64,000 nucleotides of DNA from positions 544,571-608,570 of the forward strand of contig JANVCC010009977.1 of the NCBI GenBank assembly GCA_025345505.1, read 5' to 3'. A program made the position numbers and the translations under genes. Positions 34,801-47,155 of the stretch are shown here, one piece after another. Source of the DNA: Todiramphus chloris collaris. Taxonomy: Eukaryota > Chordata > Aves > Coraciiformes > Alcedinidae. The notes under the pieces were generated by a model. That model saw only the letters and a program-made list of their open reading frames with translations, searched no databases and was not told the origin of the DNA. Numbering within the stretch: position 1 is the first letter of the stretch; each line of letters begins with the position of its first letter.

Positions 34801-35930
34801 TTATCATTCATTCACTACCAGAACAAATAAGTTATATAATCTCAGATTTTGGTGCACATTATGCTGAGACATGCCCACTAATATGTTTTCAGAAAAATTA
34901 AATGCTTACTCTGTCAGAGCACAAATCTTGTTTTGTCTCCAGTAAAGTCAAGGGACAGAGCTGACTCTGCGGTAGGGCTGCTTACTCGAGGATATCTGGA
35001 AATTTATTAGGAGATTTCATTAAATATGTGGAGGGACCTCAGCATTCAAGGTTCAAAAACTAGGATGCAAGAGAAAAGAAGTATGTACAAAGCAAAAGAG
35101 AAGCAATCATTATCATGGATGTATAATAGTATCATATAGATCATATGAAAATTACAGATCTGTGTTATTTTTAAGCACGCAGTTATTCTAGAATCATGAC
35201 TTCATCCATTTGTTTAATGCTGTCGGCTGTCTCTTAATGGCACTTTCAGCGTGACCCTGACCGGCAGCACAGTGGTGTAATCAGTGATACAGAGGGCCCA
35301 TGTTGCACTGGATGTTGCAAGCACTTTGCTTTGATTATAACTAGTAACTCTGTTAATGTGAAAGAAACAATTACACTTCACTTTCACTTCTGGTTCATAT
35401 GTCACTGTAAATCTAGTATCAGAGAAAAATACAAATTTCCACATCTCAGCTTTTGATTAGATCAGGTATAAGTACAGAATAGGTATAAGTACTAACTCAT
35501 CAAAAGCTGACAAATGTCCCCTGGTTTTAGGGGACATAGTAGGTGTTGGATAAGTATTTACTGAACATTTTAATAAAGAACCTTCCAATGTCAGATTGAT
35601 TCTGACAAATATTTTTGTGGTCCCAAAATTGTTCTTTTATTCACCTATTATTGTTTCACCTATTACAGACACTGTAATTACAGATATCCTAAATTTTTGC
35701 ATCGTTATATTAGTTTGAAAAAATGGTTAACATAAAAAAGGATTGTGAAGGAAATGAGCAAAATTTTTGATAATGAGACTCCACTCCTGATTTATAATGG
35801 CACATGATGTATAAACTATGAATGAAGATAATATTGGAATATAATGCCACTAAAACAACTGCCAGGTAGTACAGAAGTTAAATCAGAAATATGTATCTGT
35901 CTCTAGTTTGCTGGGGTGGGGGGGAAGTTA
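28827..35930. other. 7-kb AT-rich region without supported genes
   Basis: I see nothing that can be assigned. Simple tracts: an A/T-rich stretch near 31185-31212 and an A-run at 33310-33329. A GC-rich patch at 30635-30675 is too short to classify. The minus-strand frame at 35214-35444 has no stop for 76 codons but shows no known motif. Confidence 0.6.
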
Positions 35931-36262
35931 CAAAATCACAGAATGGTAGGGAATTGAAGATTATCTAGTCCAACTCCCCCACTAGAGCAGGTTGCACAGG
36001 GACATCTCCAGGCAGGCTTTGAATGTCTCTAGGAAAGGGCTATTACCTGAAAAGTAAGGACGTTTCTCCTCATGTTTAAATGGAACTTCCTGTGCTCCAG
36101 TTTGTGTCCGTAGCCCCTTGTCCTATCACTGGGCACCACTGAAGAGAGTCTGTCCCTGTCCTCTTGACCCCCTCCTTTTAGATATGTGTAAGTATTGACT
36201 ATATCCCCTCTCAGTCTTCTCAAGACTAAACAGACCCAGGTTTCTCAGTCTTTTCTCATAAA
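35930..36262 (-). mobile_element. CR1 LINE 3' fragment, antisense
   Basis: It begins with an antisense CR1 tail (CACAGAATGGTAGGG) and the 3'-UTR complement. Minus-strand translation then gives KFHLNMRRNVLTFQV, RTRGYGHKLEH and MRRLRGDIVNTYTYLKGGGQ, the CR1 RT C-terminal region. Only about 330 bases are present and they are 5'-truncated. Confidence 0.9.
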
Positions 36263-39130
36263 AGAATACTACTGAATATAAAGAAAAATGTATGCAGTTC
36301 ATTTACTGTAAATCTGTGTCAACTTTCAGTGTTTTAGACTGCAAATATGTTCTCGTATTCCTAATTCAGTGCTGTGCTCTCTGTAAATTCCTCTACTTAG
36401 TAGAAAGTTGAACAAGTGAAATTGTCTAAATGTAAAATTTCTCTTAGTCAGAATCTGACAACTAAAAACAAGATTAGAATTCTTTTTTCCTATTCTGCCC
36501 TGGAGGCTCCTACTTGAATGTCAACATAAAACCACTGAAGATTGTGTTCTTTTTCAAGCACCGAACAAATTAACAGCAATGCTAGACGTCCTTCCAAAAA
36601 AGTAGTAATTTTTTTTCTCATCTTGTTTTTTGATTGGATATTACTTGACATTGTCATATCAATGTCATCTTTACACTTGCATTAAATGTATAATCACTTT
36701 AATCTGTCGGTTGAAAAAAAATAGTAATTCACATCCTTGCCAGAGTTGTTGCACACAATGCCTTATTTGATTAAGTTTTCATTAAAAATCTTGATTAGAC
36801 AGTATTATTCAGATGACTTTTCTTATGCATCCTTGACTTCTTCATTACTCCTGAAACTAATTTTTTTTCATTCTCATCATCATGTAATTCATTGTCCTCC
36901 AAGAATAGGACCCTTGAGTCATGGCCTACCATGGCAGTTGTGACTACAATGTTATGCAGTCAGACATACATTGTAAATACAAATGATCATCAAAGAGAAC
37001 ATCAGTACTGCAGTAGACTAGAAATACTGTCACATTCAATCTAACGGAGAAAAAAACAAGATGCACCCACTTGTCTTACCACATGGGACTGGAGAAATTT
37101 TTAAGTAACTCTTTGTACCTTACACAGCTCAGTTCATAGAGAGGGGGAAAAAAAAAAAAAACCAACAGCAAAGAATATCCCTACGTTTGCCCTTGCCTTG
37201 GTCCTTCAGTTTCCTATTTCACCTCTCAAGAAAAAAAAGATAGGCAGAATTACTGTGCTTGTTGCTGAGTATTTGACAACTTGACAAATGAAAAATAAAA
37301 GAACCCACTTACCAGCTTTGAAAGATGACTATAGTATATTGGTCTGTCATTTGACACATGATCTGACCATTGCCATGGGAACCAGCGGGAACCAAAGTGC
37401 CACATGATAGAAAGCTGCTACAGTGTGATAAAGGCTAATAATATGAAATAAATGTCAGGGTTGAAAGGTTAGGAAAATTCTGGTATTTCCCATGTGTATT
37501 TCCTATGAAAATATGTTTCAGTCTTCAACAAGTTGTAGTAGAACGACCTAAGAGATTAAAGGATGAAAAACTATATTTAGAGCTCTCCACCCTTAAAACT
37601 TAAAGGTTTCTTCTTTGTATATCTGCTTAACATTTAGCAGTAGAATGGAGACTTAAGAAATGACATGAAAAGCTTTAAAAATGCCATAGAAAAAACAGAG
37701 TAAAATCAATAGTGATGTGAAGAATGACTTGGGTAGCTTGTGTTTTCACAGTGGTAATCAAAAAGTAATTTTATATCCAATAATTTGTATTGATTGTTTG
37801 TGAAACGGTAATGCATTATACTGTACACCTCATTGTCTGGTTATAAATATGTGTACCACTTTGTTGGTCTGTTTCTTTCTTATCGAGTTTCATTTTCACC
37901 CAGACAATTTGTATTTTGTGTCTGTAATACATAGGAGCAAAGTAATGGGCTATGAATATTATTTGAGCTAACATTTGCAGCTTGTTATCTGCTCTCAACT
38001 CTGTCTGGAAGAGAACAAACGGGCACATGGCATAACAGAGCCCTTGAACTAGCACCGTTTACAGGTGATTCACCCAGTCGTTGTCAAGTGTTTTCTTATT
38101 TCAGCTCTCCATGAATTGCTCAAAGAATTTGCTCACACAGAATTGTATTTGCTTTTTAATGAGAAAACGTCCCATTATGATACGATATCAGAAAAATGCA
38201 GGGCATGAATAAATTCTGTAAAATGCATTTAAAAAAACATTGTAAAGATACTGTAAAATGACCAGAAAACTTTTTATCAATCTCTTCATTTTAAGCCAGG
38301 TCTGATTCTCATGTCGCACTCATGAACCAAAAAGATATGGCAGATACTAAGAGGGTAAGTGGGGAGGTGTTGACTGTTTAAATACGTCATGCTAGAATAT
38401 GAAAGTTTCCAAAATATCTCCCATATTTTTTTTTTAAATAATATTGTAAGTAAATTAAAATAGCATAAATTACTGTCATATTTAATAGTTTTATTTAAAA
38501 ATATATATTGACTGAAATTTCCCAGAATTTAAATGTCTTGTTTGGGCACATTATTAACATATTGTCCAAGATAACTCGTAGTACTGAATCATTACAAATT
38601 CTGTTATTAAAAATTCTTTTCTGATTTTCACTTCTGCTTCTGATATTTATGGAGAATGTAATTCATCATCCTACTACCTAAAGAAAAATGTGAAAAAAAT
38701 GCTTGTTACATTGAAAGCCATTTTTCATACAGTGACTAATGAAATAAACACACTACACTAAAAAAAAAACCAAAACAAACAGACAAACAAAACCTTATTT
38801 AAACGGCTATTCACTCAATATACTGATTATATATAATGAAAAAGATAACTGGTTACAAAATGTAAATTTTAACTCTCCTAACAGGCTTGCTTTCAAAGGC
38901 AATAATTTTAAACATGGTCTAGTGAAATAAATAGCCTGCTGGTTGTGTAAATGCTGAAATGTGTAAAATGCTGAAAGTGCAGCAGAGCTTACAGACAGGG
39001 CTTCAGAGGTAACTTGCATGAAGAGAGCATTCACTGTCCACAGACAGCAGAAATTTGGACTGTTACTTTGGTGAAAAATATTATTTTTCTAAATTTGTTT
39101 TTGTCTTTATAAATGCAAGTTCAAATAATT
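36263..39130. other. AT-rich region, nothing recognised
   Basis: No gene or mobile element could be supported. A short A-run lies near 37148-37161 and an A-rich AAAAC stretch at 38760-38793. Confidence 0.6.
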
Positions 39131-39975
39131 ATTTTTCCACAGTATTACATTTTTTACAATATTTCACTTGGTGATGTCTGAACAAATTTATTTTTGGCTC
39201 AGTGAGATGTTTGTCTCCATTACACCTGCATTATTGGAACTGTGGTTTCTATACAGAATCTGTAATTTCTGTTAGGCCATATTAATTTCCCCTTATATCT
39301 GAAATACATCTGCCAGGTGGCAATATAATCATAAGAATCTTAAGCTGTAATCCAGGGTCATTTTATGATGGTTATTTGTAAATAATTAGAAATATTCACA
39401 GATTTGTTGGACTGGCACACAAAAGAGAGAAGGAAGGAATCTGATGCATCTTGCTTCTTGTTATATAGACAACTACACTGAGATTACAGTCTTGCTACTG
39501 TTACTTCTTTTTAGCAAAGTTCTGAAGGCTATCAAAGGCTGCAGGATCTGGGGCTGTTTAGACTTGAGCAAAGAAGGCTGAGGGGAGACCTTATTGCCCT
39601 CTACAACTACCTGAAGGGAAGTTGAAGTGAGGCAGGATTTGGTCTGTTCTCCCTGGTGACAAGTGACAGAAGAAGAGGAAATGGCCTGAAATTGAATGAA
39701 GGGATGCTCAGTCTGGATATTAGGAAGCATTTCTTTCCAGAACGGGTTGCCATGCATTGGACTGGCCTGCTCAGGGAGGTGGTGGAGTCACCATTCCTTG
39801 GAGGTGTTTAAGAAGCAGTTGGATGTTGTGCTTAGGGACAGGATTTAGCGGTTTTTGATGGGGCTAAGAGTAAGGCTGGACTTGATGATCTTGAAGGTCT
39901 CTTCCAGCCAGAACTCTTCTATGATTCTACAATAACAGGCATTTCATTTTTTGCTGTCTCTGCCCATTCATTAAA
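39131..39975 (-). repeat. Right copy of the inverted duplication, with empty LTR site
   Basis: The reverse complement matches 1-1975 except for the two left-only blocks. The stretch that corresponds to the left LTR insertion reads straight through: the minus strand has TAGAAACCACAGTTCC at about 39234-39252, with a single AAACCA. This is therefore the pre-insertion state. The segment corresponding to 614-1294 is missing, leaving CATCATAAAATGA at about 39358-39372. The far end (39975) still matches where the window's left edge cuts the partner, so the true length of the duplication is unknown. Confidence 0.85.
39512..39930 (+). mobile_element. CR1 LINE 3' fragment, sense (duplicate of 52-474)
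   Basis: This carries the RT C-terminal region, 3' UTR and a shortened tail (TTCTATGATTCTAC). It is the same insertion as at 52-474, seen in opposite orientation because of the inverted duplication. The 94-codon minus-strand frame 39473-39757 is an antisense shadow whose translation is identical in both copies, a sign of close similarity and not of function. Confidence 0.9.
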
Positions 39976-41249
39976 ATATACATATGTTGTGAATTCAGGT
40001 AGACTATGTGTAACAGTAGACTCAAATAGTTCTTTAGAATGGTCTTGTTTATGAGTCAACTGTTACACGTTGTCTATCTGAATCAGAAAAAAAGTGCTTT
40101 CTGTTGATAAGCTGCCAAACAGCACTTCAGGTTGAATAAGTTAGTTAAGAAGAAAGGTAATTAGCAAATGTATCTCTAATCCAAAACTAACAGATGTCTT
40201 CAGATTTGAAATTGTGCCTTGCTATTTCACTCACCTTTTTAGAAACAATTGTTGCCAGCAACTTTCAACGACTTGCAAATAGTTGCATTTCATTACTCCA
40301 CTTTCCCCTCATGACTGTGTACACAGGCTTCCCAGAAATGAATTAAGCATCCTGATTCCTCCTCTCTTACATTTAGGGAACAAGGATAGAATAAACTGGT
40401 TAGTGCACATATAACAATGTAAATTGTACTTAGACCTGAGTTATAGCTAATAAAAAATTAGAAGCTTAGCAAACATGACACAACATAAACAATACCAGTG
40501 ACCTTTAAGATCAATGGTTCCATCACTCCTCTAGATACTTGTTTTCCTTTCAAAAGACTTTGGTTTCTTTTTCTCTGAATATTTCTGCACTATATATATA
40601 TATATATATATATTCTTTTGTATACCCAAGATTCATCACAAAGGCAAACATGAAATAATCATCCTTTACTTAATCAGTAGAATTCTTTGCTATTTTTGCA
40701 TATTTGTACTAATACTGGTTTTCACATATTGATAAATCCTTTCTTAGAAGGAATTCTTGATTTTGTATTTAGATTTTTTAAATGTCATTACAATGATTAC
40801 TTTTGCAGTAACTTTGAAAATAGTAGGAAAGTTGCTGTATGAAACAGAGAGAAAACCAAGATCTCAAAAAATAATGCATCCTTGGAAAAAGAAAATAATA
40901 GCAAATTGTTCTTAAGACATTTTAGTTTCACAGATGTGCTAATAGGCAACATGTTGAATATTGAAACAATTATCTTTCTGTTCACGTACTGAAACACCCT
41001 CCACTTTTTTTTTTTTTTTAAACATGAGGGTCAAAAGGACAATATTTTGAAATATTCCTTCTATTCTAAGTTTATTAATTGAAAATTATGCAGCTATAAA
41101 CCACAAGTTAGAGCTCATATAAATTTGAAAACCTTAACCCTGCTTTTTATTTCAATTTATTTGGCTTATGGTGTTCTCCAAATAGAAAGAACAGTATCTG
41201 TATTTGACAGGTAGAAAAGCAAACAGATAGACCATGGTGAAATGATTAA
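39976..41249. other. AT-rich spacer with TA microsatellite
   Basis: A TA dinucleotide run lies at 40591-40613 and a T-run near 41007-41020. No other feature was recognised. Confidence 0.65.
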
Positions 41250-42495
41250 TCATAGAAACATATAATGGCTTGGATTGAAGGGGTCATTTAAATATCATTC
41301 AGCCCTCCTGCAGTGGGCAAGGACATCTTCAAATAGATCAGGTTGCTAAGGCTCCATTCAACTGACCTCAAACACTTCCAGGAATCGGGAATCCAAAACT
41401 GCTCTGAGCAACCTGTTCCAGTGTGTCAACACTCTCCTAGTAAAGAACTTCTTCCATATATATAGTCTAAACCTACCCTCTTTCAGTTTACAACTGTTAT
41501 TCCCGCTCCTATCACTACAGGTCCTGGTAAAATGTCTCCCTCCATCATGCTTACAAGACTCCTTGAAGTATTGAAAGGCTACAATTATGTTTTCCTGAAG
41601 CCTTCTCTTCTGCAGGTTGAACAACCACAACTCTCAACATTTTTTCACAGGTGTTCCAGCCCTCTGATAATTTTTATGGCCCTCCTCTGGATTTGCTCTA
41701 ACAGGTAGATATCTTTCTTGTGCTGGGCACCCTGGAACTGGATGCAATAGTGTGGGTGAGATCTCACCAGAGTGGAGCAGAGGGGAAGAATCATCTCCCT
41801 TGACCTGTGGACCAGGCTTCTTTTTATGCAGCCCAGTGGCTTTGTAGGCTGCAAGTGCACAGTGTCAGCTCATATCCAAATTGTCATCTACCAGTGTCCC
41901 TACCTCCTTCTCTGCCAGGCTGCTCTCAATTCATTCCCTGCCTGGTTTGTACTGATACAGGGAGTTGCCTTGACCCACCTGCAGGACCTTGCTCTTGGCC
42001 TTGTGGAACCTCATGAGATTTGCATGGGCCCACTCCTCAAGCTTGTCAAGGTCCTTCTGGATGGCATCCCTTCCTTCAACACTTCACCACTCATCTTGGT
42101 GTATGTTATCCCACTCTCAATATCATCATTAAAGATATAGAACAGTACAGACGCCCAAGTGACACTCCTTGTCATTCATTTCCACTTGGACATTGTAGCC
42201 ATTGACTGCAGCTCTTTGAGTACGACCAATCAGTTAATTCCTAATCCATCAAATAATCCCTCCACCCAACCCATGTCTCTCCAGTTTATCAATGAGGATT
42301 TTGTGTGAGACCATACCAAAAGCCTTAGAGAAGGCAAGGTAGGTGACATCCATCACTCTTCCTTTATCCACTGACTCAGTCCATCATAAATGGCCACCAG
42401 ATTAGTCAGATGTGATTTGCATAATCACTTTGTTCTCATCCATATTCCTTGACATAGTTTCTACAAGGATCTGTTCCATAGTCCTGCAGGGCATT
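41250..42495 (-). mobile_element. CR1 LINE, antisense outer host, 3' part
   Basis: The minus strand starts from an antisense tail (ATCATAGAAACAT at 41252) and gives the 3' UTR and RT C-terminal region (WLFNLQKRRLQENIIVAFQY..., 41358-41630; STLVRSHPHYCIQFQG, 41700-41780). It then shows much of RT (the SGVPQG area is eroded) back to a TMSRNMDENK-like stretch and a VMEQIL-like block at about 42447-42490. It is strongly decayed. The element resumes in the same orientation at 45285 with the adjacent RT region (NYWPFSIST, equivalent to NYRPVSLTS), so one host was probably split by the sense CR1 in between. Confidence 0.85.
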
Positions 42496-42638
42496 TACAG
42501 TTTGCTGCTCTAGGTTATTAAAGAACCAACAAGGACAAGTGCGACACTTGATCTTGTATTGACAAAGAGGGCCTGGTTACAGATGTTATATCTGGGGGTG
42601 GCCTTGGCTGTACTGACCACAACATGTTAGAATATCAT
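42496..42638 (+). mobile_element. CR1 LINE, sense middle element, 5' piece (EN)
   Basis: About 140 bases of EN in sense orientation: a decayed LLLQ-like start, then KEPTRTSATLDLVLT and, after a one-base frame change, GLVTDVISGGGLGCTDHNM. This matches the EN segment that ends in the catalytic SDH (here TDH). The reading frame continues without interruption into 43657 if 42639-43656 is removed. Confidence 0.8.
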
Positions 42639-43656
42639 AGAAGCATAGTATAGTTTTGTCTGGAAGAGACCTTCAAGATCATCAACCTTACTTCTAGCCC
42701 TATCAAAAAACACTAAAGCATATTCCTAAGCAGAACATCTAACTGGCTCTTTAACACTTCCAGGGATGGTGATTCCACCACCTCCTTGGGCAGGTCATTC
42801 CAGTGCCTGACAACCTTTTCTGTAAATAATTGTTCCTAATATCCAGCCTGAGTCTCCCCTGGTTCATCTTCTGACCATTTCCTCTTGTTCTGTCACTTGT
42901 CACCAGGGAGAATAGACCAGCTTCCGCATTACCACAGCTTCCCTTCAGGTAGTTGTAGGGGCCAATAAGGTGTCCCCTCAGACTTCTTTTCTCAAGGCTA
43001 AACAGCCTCATATCCTTCAGCCTTTTCTCATAAGAGACACAGTCCAAACCCTTTCCTAGCTTTGTAGGCCCCCTCTGTACCCATTCCAGCACCTCAACAT
43101 CCTTCTTGTAGAGAGCAGCATAAAACTGGACATAGTATTCAAGATGTGGTCTCACCAAAGCCGAGTACAGAAGAATGATCACCTCCCTGCTCCTCCTGAC
43201 CACACTGTTCCTGATCCAGGCCAGGATGCCATTGGCCTTCTTGGCCACCCAGGCACACTGCTGGCTCATGTTCAGGCAGCTGTCAATCAACACCCCCAGG
43301 TCCTTCTGTGCCTGGCAGCTCTCCAGCCGCTCATCCCCCAGCCTGGAGTGCTGCTGGGGGTTGTTGTGGCCCATGTTCAGGACCCAGCATTTGGCCTTAT
43401 TGGAACTAATGAAATTGTCCTTGGCCTAGAAATCCAGTCTATCTAGATCCCTTTATAGAGATTCCCTACCCTCAAGCAGATCAACACTTCCATCCAGCTT
43501 AGTTTCATCTGCAAATTTACCATGGATGCACTGTATGCCCTCATGCAAATCAATGATGAAGATGTTAAAGGGAAGTTGCCCCAGTACTGAGCCATGGGGT
43601 ACACCACTCATGACTGGCAGCCAACTGGATTTAAATCCATTGACCACAAATATCAT
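42631..43656 (-). mobile_element. CR1 LINE, antisense innermost insert
   Basis: This is an antisense CR1 3' portion. From the tail (ATCATAGAAGCATAG, 42634-42648) it runs through the 3' UTR, a 207-codon minus-strand frame (42751-43374) and back to the [11 protein letters not shown] motif at about 43580-43615. The frame contains [45 protein letters not shown] and [15 protein letters not shown]. The 8-bp direct repeat AATATCAT occurs at both ends (42631-42638 and 43649-43656), as expected of a target-site duplication. Insert and flanks are in opposite orientation. Its long open frame suggests it is the youngest layer of this nest. Its subfamily matches the CR1 at 52-474. Confidence 0.87.
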
Positions 43657-45280
43657 TACGTAAAGAAAGAGGGTAATAACTAAAACTTTTACACTGGATG
43701 TTAAGAGGGCTATCTTGGTCCTCTTCAAAAATCTACTTAGAAGTATCCCATAGGCTAGGGCTCTAGAAGGTAGAGGAGCCCAAGAGATCTGGATAATATT
43801 GAAACATTACTTCCTCCAAGCTCAAAATAAATGTATTCCCTTAAAAAAAATCAAGCAGAGGAGGCAGGCGACCTCATGAAAACATTTGAATGGAAGAGTG
43901 AGGTTTACAATATGTGGAAAAAGGGTCTAGTTAATTGGGAGGATTATAGAAATGCTGCTAGAGTATGTAGAAACTCAACAAGAAAGGCCAAAGTTTTTTT
44001 TGGAACTTAGTGTCACGACAAAGGTGAAAGAAAACAAAAGAAGAACTTTTGCAAATTCATCAGTGAGAAACCATGACCAAATGGGTAGATGAAGAAAGAG
44101 CAGCGGATGTCATTTACCTTGACTTCAGCAGGGCTTTTGATACTGTCTCCCTTAACATCCTCATAGAAAAACTCAAGAAATGTGGAATAGACAATTGGTC
44201 TGTGAGGTGGATTGAAAACGGGATCAACAACAGAGTTCAGAGGGTTGTGATCAGTGGCACAGAGTCAAGCTGGAGGCCTATGGCCATTGGTGTTCCCCAG
44301 GGATTGGTACTGGGTCCAGTTTTGTTCAATATCTTTATCAGCAACATGGACAAGGGGATACAGTCGTATGGACAAGGGGATAGAGTCGTATCATCAGCAA
44401 GTTTGCTGATGATACAAAACTGGGAGGGGTGGCTGACACACCAGAAGACTGTGCTTCTATCCAATGAGATCTGGACAGGTTGGAGGTATGGGCAAAGGTG
44501 AACCTCATGAGGTTCTGTAGACTTCTGCATCTGGGGAGGAATAACACCAGGAACCGGTACAGGTTAAGGGTCACCCTGCTGGAAAGCAGCACCACAGAGA
44601 ATGACCCTGGACTCCTAGTGGGTAGCAAGTTATCCATGGGACAGCAATGTGCCCTTGTGGCCAGAAATGCCAATGGTGTCCTGGGGTGCATTAAGAAAAC
44701 TGTGTCCCGCAGGTGTAGGGAGGTCCTCTTGCCCCTCTACTCTGCCTTTATGAGACCACATCTGGAATACTATGTCCAGTTTTGGGTTCCCCAGTTTAAG
44801 AGAGACAGGCATCTACTGGAAAGAGTCCAACGGAGGGCTACTAGGATGGTTAAGGGACTTGAGTATCTCCCCTATGAAGGAAGTCTGAGGGAACTGGGGC
44901 TGTTTAGTCTTGAGAAGACTGAGAGGGGACCTTGTTAATGTCTATAAATATCTAAAAGGTGAGTGTCAAATGGAAGGAGCCAATCTCTTTTCTGTAGTGC
45001 TTAGCAATAGGACAAGGAACAATGGGTATAAACTTAAGCATAGAAGGTTCCACCTCAACATGAAGAGGAATTTCTTTCCTGTGAGGGTGATGGAGCAATG
45101 GGACAGGCTGTCCAGGAAGGTTGTGGAGTATTCTTCTCTAGAGACCTTCAAAATCCATCTGGATGCCTTCCTGTGCAGCATGCCCTAGGAGATCCTGCAT
45201 TGTCAGGGGAGTTGGACTCTATGATCTGTAGAGGTCCCTTTCAACCCCTAACATTTTATGATTCTATGCTTCTATGATCT
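43657..45280 (+). mobile_element. CR1 LINE, sense middle element, 3' part
   Basis: It resumes the EN end ([20 protein letters not shown]), then the linker (43760-44060). A deletion removes the start of RT. The RT core follows at 44073-44500 with [18 protein letters not shown] and [21 protein letters not shown] is intact but in another frame (44402-44413). The C-terminal region follows (44480-44938, 44910-45188), then the 3' UTR and a tail TTTTATGATTCTATGCTTCTATG ending near 45280. A 22-bp tandem duplication at 44346-44389 explains one frameshift just before FADD. Confidence 0.9.
44346..44389 (+). repeat. 22-bp tandem duplication inside a CR1 RT
   Basis: ATGGACAAGGGGATACAGTCGT is followed at once by a copy with one change. 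Because 22 is not a multiple of three, it shifts the RT frame just upstream of the FADD box. Confidence 0.9.
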
Positions 45281-46242
45281 TCCAAATCTTCTTGAAGTAA
45301 TGATTCTATCTTCTATGACCACTTGGTACAGTGGAGATGCTGAATGGCCAGTAGTTCCTAGGGTTCTGCCTTGCACACTTTAAAAAAAGAAAAAAATGTG
45401 TCCTTTATTCAAGTCACTGTGGACTCCCCTGACTCCCACGACTTTTCAAATGTGATGGAGGGTGACTTAGCAACTCCGTCTTCTAGTTCCCTGAAGATCC
45501 TGGGATGTATCTCTTTGGGTGCCATGGACTATGTTCATGTTCCTCAGACCATCTCAGTCCTGAACTTCTCCTATCAGATTAAGACATTCAAGAGGTGTGA
45601 GAGCAGCAATTGCTACTGAAAACTGAGGCAAAAACTTGTTGAGTACCTCAGCCTTTTCAATGTCTGTTGACACCACATCTGATTTCTTTTATTAGGGTGG
45701 GTACAATTTCTTTTGTCTTCCTTTTCTGATCCATGTATCTGTTTCTTATTATTCTTCACACCCCTTGTCAAATTTAGCTCCAACTGTGCCTCAGTTTTTC
45801 CAATCCCACTCCTACATGCCCAGGCAATATCATTATATTCTTCCCTAGATGAGTGTTCCTGCTTCCAGTGCCTATGCATTTCCCTTTTGGGTTTCATTTT
45901 GACTAGGAAGTCCTTACTCAGTCATGCTGGTCTCCAGCTTTCCTCACCTGATTTGTGTGCAGGGGAACCAAGAGCTCTTATGCTCCAAGAAAACTGCCTT
46001 TAAGTAGCTAACAGTCCTCTTCTACTCCTTCATCCCTAAGATTAGTTTCCCAAGGAGGCCCATCCACTTCTCTTTAAATGACAAAGTTCACATTCCTGAG
46101 GTTTAGGTCTTGACTACACTTTTCATCTGACTGGTATCCCTCGAGATCATGAATTACAACAGGCCATGTTCACTGAATTTGAGGATACCACCAGTCTTGA
46201 TGTCTGCAATAAGTTCCTCTGAATTTATGAGCAACACGTTCA

Positions 46243-46248
46243 GTAATT
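46243..46248 (+). repeat. 6-bp target-site duplication, left
   Basis: GTAATT immediately precedes the LTR and is repeated at 46691-46696. It differs from the duplication around copy 1, proving an independent insertion. Confidence 0.9.
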
Positions 46249-46690
46249 TGTTGAGGAATGGCTCAAGGAGCAGGGTGGACATGAATATGTGGCTGCAAGC
46301 GTGAACAAGCCAGCAGGTGGGCAATGAATCATCCTTGAGCAAGAGATAAGAGGAAGACAAAGTAATAAAACAGTCAACGAACAGGCCTCTTACCCAGGGT
46401 GCTCTGATCGAAAACAGGAGACTTGGGGCGTGCAGAAAGGGGGAGGCTGCACCTGCAGGGGGGATCGGGCAGGACACCGCTTCCCTGCACTGGGGAGGGA
46501 GTGGGCCAGGGTGCTTAAGCGTGCTTGCTGTATGTAGACCAATCATGATATGTGTTAGAGCGTGTGAACTGTATGTAGCCAATCAGTAATAAGCAAGAAA
46601 CATATAAGCGAAGCATAGACAGTAATAAAGTTGAACATGATTGTAACTCATATTGAGTCCTGATCATTGTTCACAGGCCTTTTCCCAACA
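46249..46690 (+). mobile_element. Solo LTR of an endogenous retrovirus, family A copy 2
   Basis: This 442-bp LTR has the same ends as copy 1 (TGTTGAGG...CCCAACA) and perfect GTAATT duplications. Its signals are better kept: CCAAT boxes at 46539-46543 and 46579-46583, a TATA-like CATATAAG at 46601-46608, and AATAAA at 46624-46629, about 60 bases before the 3' end. U3 is therefore roughly 380 bases and R-U5 is short. It lies inside the EN region of an antisense CR1, whose reading resumes on the other side after one copy of GTAATT. No internal viral sequence remains. Confidence 0.93.
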
Positions 46691-46696
46691 GTAATT
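46691..46696 (+). repeat. 6-bp target-site duplication, right
   Basis: GTAATT, identical to 46243-46248. Confidence 0.9.
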
Positions 46697-47155
46697 CACC
46701 TCCTCTTGTTAGACTTTCTGTCACCTGGACTAGGAAGTTATCTTCAATGAACCCTAAGCCTCTGCTTTGCAGATTGCTATAATTGCTTGTCACTGTCAGA
46801 GTAATTAAAGTCTTCCAGCAGGATTAGGGCCTGAGAGCTTGATGCTTCCTGTAGCTCAAAGAACTCTTCATCAACAACATATCCTTGATGGGGTGGCCTG
46901 TAGTAAACACGAATCATGAGGTGTCTTTTGCTGGCTTCATCTTTAGTATTCATCCCTAAGTTCTGAACCTGTGCATCAATGTTTTCAAAGACAGCTCTGT
47001 GCAATAAATCCTCCTCTGGAGGACAATCACTTACCTTTCCTTCCCTGCCATTGGGTACAGCACAGCACTTCAGTCTTGTCAATTATCCCACCAAGTTTCA
47101 GTGATAGCAAACAGATCATAGCTTTTCAGCAGCACAGATGGAAATCTTACTGTTT

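Larger units (their letters stand above)
45285..47155 (-). mobile_element. CR1 LINE, antisense outer host, 5' part (contains LTR)
   Basis: Minus-strand order: EN (AITETWWDN at about 47085-47115; VYYRPPHQGYVVDEEF, 46870-46930; a decayed LEDFNYSDSD equivalent of GDFN, 46785-46830), then, across the LTR insertion, LLINSEELIADIKTGG...SEHGLL (46154-46248). The linker follows (45613-45897, with AQLELNLTRGVKNNKKQ), then the start of RT (KEIHPRIFRELEDGVAKSPSITFEKSW, about 45420-45530). It is interrupted by the solo LTR 46249-46690. The catalytic GDFN is changed to EDFN and many stops are present. Confidence 0.87.

Noticed and set aside
35214..35444. 76-codon minus-strand frame considered as an exon
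   Set aside because: No family resemblance, and no matching neighbouring exons on the same strand.
1407..46690. The two family A LTRs as the ends of one 45-kb provirus
   Set aside because: Each has its own perfect and different 6-bp duplication, and the interval contains CR1s and unrelated DNA.
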